This document shows, in pieces, positions 61,265-64,000 of a stretch of DNA of 64,000 bases. The position numbers and the translations under genes were made by a program. Position 1 is the first letter of the stretch. Each line of letters begins with the position of its first letter. Under the pieces are notes generated by a model. It searched no databases. It was not told the origin of the DNA and saw nothing but the letters and a program-made list of their open reading frames with translations. This DNA comes from Mycolicibacter heraklionensis. Lineage in GTDB: Bacteria; Actinomycetota; Actinomycetes; Mycobacteriales; Mycobacteriaceae. The stretch covers positions 4,964,880 through 5,028,879 of the forward strand of contig NZ_CP080997.1 in NCBI RefSeq assembly GCF_019645815.1. Direction: 5' to 3'.

Positions 61265-61807
61265 GTGCTTGAGCTTGCCATTTTGGGCTTGCTGCTCGAG
61301 TCTCCGATGCACGGCTACGAACTCCGGAAGCGGTTGACCGGTCTGCTGGGTGCGTTCCGGGCGTTCTCCTACGGCTCGCTGTATCCCGCGCTGCGGCGCA
61401 TGCAGCTGGCCGGAGTGATCGCCGAGGACGCCGCGCCGACGGGGACCCCGGTGCGCCGGGCCCGGCGGGTGTACCGGCTGACCGACGCCGGCCGTCAGCG
61501 GTTCAACGAGCTGGTGTCTGACACCGGCCCGCAGAACTACACCGACGACGGCTTCGGAGTCCACCTGGCGTTCTTCAACCGCACCCCCGCCGAGGCTCGG
61601 ATGCGGATCCTCGAAGGCCGCCGCCGGCAGGTGGAAGAACGCCGGGAAGGCCTGCGCAATGCGGTGGCACGGGCCAGCAACTCATTGGACCGCTACACCC
61701 GCCAACTGCACCAGCTCGGGCTGGAATCCAGTGAGCGGGAGGTCAAGTGGCTCAACGAGCTGATCGCGGCCGAACGCGTATCGCAGGGTCGGGCCGAACA
61801 ACCCTGA
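61265..61807 (+). CDS. PadR-family transcriptional regulator (180 aa; Rv0047c-like)
   Basis: A winged-helix regulator of the PadR family: VLELAILGLLLESPMHGYELRKRL and YGSLYPALRRMQLAGVIAED in the N-terminal domain, RRARRVYRLTDAGRQRFNEL as wing, and a C-terminal helical Vir_act_alpha_C-type domain for dimerisation. GTG at 61265 is preferred over the GTG three codons earlier because AGGAGG is better placed, and it matches the family's MLELAILG start and length of about 180. It is encoded immediately upstream of ino1 and may regulate it. Confidence 0.9.
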   Translation: MLELAILGLLLESPMHGYELRKRLTGLLGAFRAFSYGSLYPALRRMQLAGVIAEDAAPTGTPVRRARRVYRLTDAGRQRFNELVSDTGPQNYTDDGFGVHLAFFNRTPAEARMRILEGRRRQVEERREGLRNAVARASNSLDRYTRQLHQLGLESSEREVKWLNELIAAERVSQGRAEQP

Positions 61808-61881
61808 GCCTGCCGGACGCGGGCATCGGGGAAACACAACAGCACGTCAGCAGTGAAAGCAGAAAAAGGAGAGCGTCGAAA

Positions 61882-62973
61882 ATGACTGAGCAAACGACGG
61901 ATGTGCGGGTCGCCATTGTCGGCGTCGGTAACTGCGCGTCCTCGCTGGTCCAAGGCGTCCAGTACTACCAGAACGCCGATGACACCTCGACGGTCCCCGG
62001 CTTGATGCACGTGCGCTTCGGTCCGTACCACGTCCGCGACGTCAAGTTCGTCGCCGCGTTCGACGTGGACGCCAAGAAGGTCGGCTTCGACCTCTCCGAG
62101 GCCATCTTCGCCTCGGAGAACAACACCATCAAGATCGCCGACGTGCCGCCGACCAACGTCATCGTGCAGCGCGGCCCGACCCTCGACGGCATCGGCAAGT
62201 ACTACGCCGAGACCATCGAGGTGTCCGACGTCGAGGCCGTGGACGTAGTCGCCGCCCTGCGGGAAGCCAAGGTCGACGTGCTGGTCTCCTACCTGCCGGT
62301 GGGCTCCGAAGAGGCCGACAAGTTCTACGCCCAGTGCGCCATCGACGCAGGCGTGGCGTTCGTCAACGCGCTGCCGGTGTTCATCGCCTCCGACCCGGTG
62401 TGGGCCAAGAAGTTCGCCGACGCCGGCGTGCCGATCGTCGGCGACGACATCAAGAGCCAGGTCGGCGCCACCATCACCCACCGGGTGATGGCCAAGCTGT
62501 TCGAGGACCGCGGTGTCACCCTCGACCGCACCTACCAGCTGAACGTCGGCGGCAACATGGACTTCAAGAACATGCTCGAGCGCGAGCGCCTGGAGTCCAA
62601 GAAGGTATCCAAGACCCAGGCCGTCACCTCCAACCTGACCGGCTCGCTGGCCGGCAAGGTCGAGGACAAGAACGTCCACATCGGACCGAGCGACCACGTC
62701 GCCTGGCTCGATGACCGCAAGTGGGCCTACGTGCGGCTGGAGGGCCGCGCCTTCGGTGACGCACCGCTGAACCTGGAGTACAAGCTCGAGGTGTGGGACT
62801 CGCCGAACTCGGCCGGCATCATCATCGACGCGGTGCGCGCCGCCAAGATCGCCAAGGACCGCGGCATCGGCGGACCGATCCTGCCGGCCTCGGCGTACCT
62901 GATGAAGAGCCCGCCCAAGCAGCTGCCCGACGACGTCGCGCGCGCCGAGCTCGAGGAATTCATCGTCGGCTAG
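61882..62973 (+). CDS. ino1: Inositol-1-phosphate synthase (363 aa)
   Basis: Myo-inositol-1-phosphate synthase, which converts glucose-6-phosphate to inositol-1-phosphate for phosphatidylinositol, mannosides and mycothiol. The NAD-binding motif is VAIVGVGNCASSLVQGVQYY. Further landmarks are KVDVLVSYLPVGSEEA, GDDIKSQVGATITHR and NVGGNMDFKNML with a following LESKKVSKTQAV lysine-rich active-site region, and SPNSAGIIIDAVRAAKIA near the end. The ATG follows AAGGAGAGCGTCG. Length is as in M. tuberculosis Ino1. It lies 74 bases after the PadR gene. Confidence 0.96.
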   Translation: MTEQTTDVRVAIVGVGNCASSLVQGVQYYQNADDTSTVPGLMHVRFGPYHVRDVKFVAAFDVDAKKVGFDLSEAIFASENNTIKIADVPPTNVIVQRGPTLDGIGKYYAETIEVSDVEAVDVVAALREAKVDVLVSYLPVGSEEADKFYAQCAIDAGVAFVNALPVFIASDPVWAKKFADAGVPIVGDDIKSQVGATITHRVMAKLFEDRGVTLDRTYQLNVGGNMDFKNMLERERLESKKVSKTQAVTSNLTGSLAGKVEDKNVHIGPSDHVAWLDDRKWAYVRLEGRAFGDAPLNLEYKLEVWDSPNSAGIIIDAVRAAKIAKDRGIGGPILPASAYLMKSPPKQLPDDVARAELEEFIVG

Positions 62974-62993
62974 ACGCCGACTCTGCGCCGAAC

Positions 62994-63878
62994 ATGACTG
63001 ACGACGAGCTGGCCGGCCTCTCGGAGTTCGCCCTATTGGGGGGCAACGCCGAGCAGGCCGGTCTGGCCGGTCCGTTGCCCGATGTGGAGCGGATCGACAC
63101 CGGTGACGTCAGTGCGCTGCGCTGGGGATCGGCGCCGCCGCGGGTGGTGTTCCTGCACGGCGGCGCGCAGAACGCCCACACCTGGGACACCGTCATCCTC
63201 GGGCTCGGCGAGCCCGCGCTGGCGGTGGACCTGCCGGGGCACGGCCGCTCGGCGTGGCGCGAGGACGGCGACTACTCACCCCAGCGCAATGCCGCGACGC
63301 TGGCGCCGGTACTGCAGGAGCTGGCACCCGACGCCGAGTTGGTGGTCGGCATGTCCCTGGGCGGGTTGACCGCGATCCGGTTGGCGGCCACCGCCGGCGA
63401 GCTGGTGCGCCGCCTGGCCATTGTGGATGTGACACCGTCGGCGTTGCAGCGGCATGCCCAGATGAGTGCCGCCGACCGCGGCACCGTGGCATTGGCCCAA
63501 GGGGATCGGACCTTCCCCGACTTCGAGTCACTGCTGGCGGTCACCACGGCCGCGGCACCACACCGGGATCCGGAATCCCTGCGACGCGGGCTGTTCCACA
63601 ACACCCGTCGGCTGCCGGACGGCAGTTGGACGTGGCGTTACGACGCCATCCGGTCGGTCGGCGACTTCACCGAGCTGTGGACCGATGTCTCGGCGATCAC
63701 CGCGCCGACCACCTTGATCCGCGGCGGCGATTCGGCGTTCGTCTCCGCCGACGACGTCGCCGAGTACGCGCAACGCTCGCCGGGGTTGACCACGCACGTG
63801 GTGGACGGTGCCGGACACTCGGTACAAAGTGATCGGCCTCGCGTGCTGGTCGAGCTGCTTCGCATGACCCTCGCCTGA
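62994..63878 (+). CDS. Alpha/beta-hydrolase esterase (294 aa; Rv0045c-like)
   Basis: An alpha/beta-hydrolase in the position of the M. tuberculosis esterase Rv0045c beside ino1. It shows VVFLHGGAQNAHTWD (oxyanion strand), the nucleophile elbow VGMSLGGLTAIRL, LIRGGDSAFV with the probable acid and GAGHSVQSDRP with the His. The N-terminal 40 residues are acidic. Rv0045c cleaves short acyl esters; the natural substrate is unknown. The ATG lies 20 bases after the ino1 stop, so the two are probably co-transcribed. Confidence 0.88.
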   Translation: MTDDELAGLSEFALLGGNAEQAGLAGPLPDVERIDTGDVSALRWGSAPPRVVFLHGGAQNAHTWDTVILGLGEPALAVDLPGHGRSAWREDGDYSPQRNAATLAPVLQELAPDAELVVGMSLGGLTAIRLAATAGELVRRLAIVDVTPSALQRHAQMSAADRGTVALAQGDRTFPDFESLLAVTTAAAPHRDPESLRRGLFHNTRRLPDGSWTWRYDAIRSVGDFTELWTDVSAITAPTTLIRGGDSAFVSADDVAEYAQRSPGLTTHVVDGAGHSVQSDRPRVLVELLRMTLA

Positions 63879-63931
63879 TACCCGTCGGTTCACTCGCATC
63901 CATCCCGCAATTCCGGGGATAAGGTGGCGAG

Positions 63932-64000
63932 ATGGCCCGACCCCTCCGCATCGCGGTGCAACTGCAGCCTCAGCACGCGGCGCACTACGGCGCGATCCGC
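63932..64000 (+). CDS. LLM-class, probably F420-type oxidoreductase, N-terminus only (Rv0044c-like)
   Basis: Only 23 codons are inside the window. MARPLRIAVQLQPQHAAHYGAIR matches the start of the mycobacterial LLM-class protein in the Rv0044c position, so the gene continues to the right. GTGGCGAG lies just upstream of the ATG. The gap to the esterase gene is 53 bases. Confidence 0.7.
   Translation, partial: MARPLRIAVQLQPQHAAHYGAIR

Noticed and set aside
1..64000. tRNA or rRNA genes
   Set aside because: I saw no cloverleaf-like segment with a TTCGA-type T loop in an intergenic position and no rRNA sequence in the window.

Overview
The window is high-GC actinobacterial DNA from a non-tuberculous member of the Mycobacteriaceae. 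PE and PPE genes, DUF732 and DUF1906 proteins, F420-type oxidoreductases and an intein-bearing dnaB point there. The stretch from 47.7 kb to the end matches, as recalled and in inverted orientation, the oriC-proximal M. tuberculosis block Rv0044c to Rv0058 (ino1, PadR regulator, ponA1, rpsF-ssb-rpsR-rplI, dnaB). I do not assign a species.

Left part (0-18.6 kb). A plus-strand cassette carries two PPE genes, an SbtA-family (sodium/bicarbonate type) permease and a small secreted DUF732 protein. A lipid-catabolic region follows: two acyl-CoA dehydrogenases, a SnoaL-like protein, an F420-type oxidoreductase, a divergent SDR-TetR pair, and a minus-strand run of TesB thioesterase, SDR, F420-type oxidoreductase, DUF1906 protein and membrane protein. 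Each half has a good palindrome at its control point. Next come an M-box (ykoK) magnesium riboswitch leading a PE/PPE pair, a CruF/DUF422 carotenoid-type membrane protein and a second DUF1906 protein.

Centre (18.6-36.5 kb). This is the most striking part: a complete iterative polyunsaturated-fatty-acid (PUFA) synthase locus of the Pfa type on the minus strand. It has an NPD-fold enoyl reductase (PfaD), a KS-AT-ACPx3-KR-DH protein (2243 aa), and a KS-CLF-multiple FabA-like DH-PKS DH-PlsC acyltransferase protein (2425 aa). A 28-codon hydrophobic ORF lies at the downstream end. A PAP2-phosphatase/diacylglycerol-kinase fusion diverges from it. The suggested logic is synthesis of an unusual acyl chain by the megasynthase and its transfer to a glycerolipid by the fused acyltransferase. 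The product cannot be read from the sequence.

Accessory stretch (36.5-47.7 kb). Three paralogous secreted PE-PPE-domain hydrolases, a VapBC module, a COG0523 GTPase, an alpha/beta hydrolase and DUF3297/DUF2834 proteins lead into a decayed segment. That segment holds an IS3 remnant, a pair of about 100-bp direct repeats, a TNT-like (NAD+ glycohydrolase toxin) protein with an unexplained C-terminal domain, and a WS/DGAT gene fragment.

Right part (47.7-64 kb). Conserved core: dnaB with two inteins (a 142-residue class 3-type mini-intein in the Walker A loop and a 425-residue class 1 intein with a LAGLIDADG endonuclease), rplI, rpsR, ssb, rpsF, a GT87-type membrane glycosyltransferase, two tandem class A penicillin-binding protein genes where the relatives I know have one, a DUF5318 protein, a DUF1707 membrane protein, a PadR regulator, ino1, an esterase and the start of an F420-type oxidoreductase.
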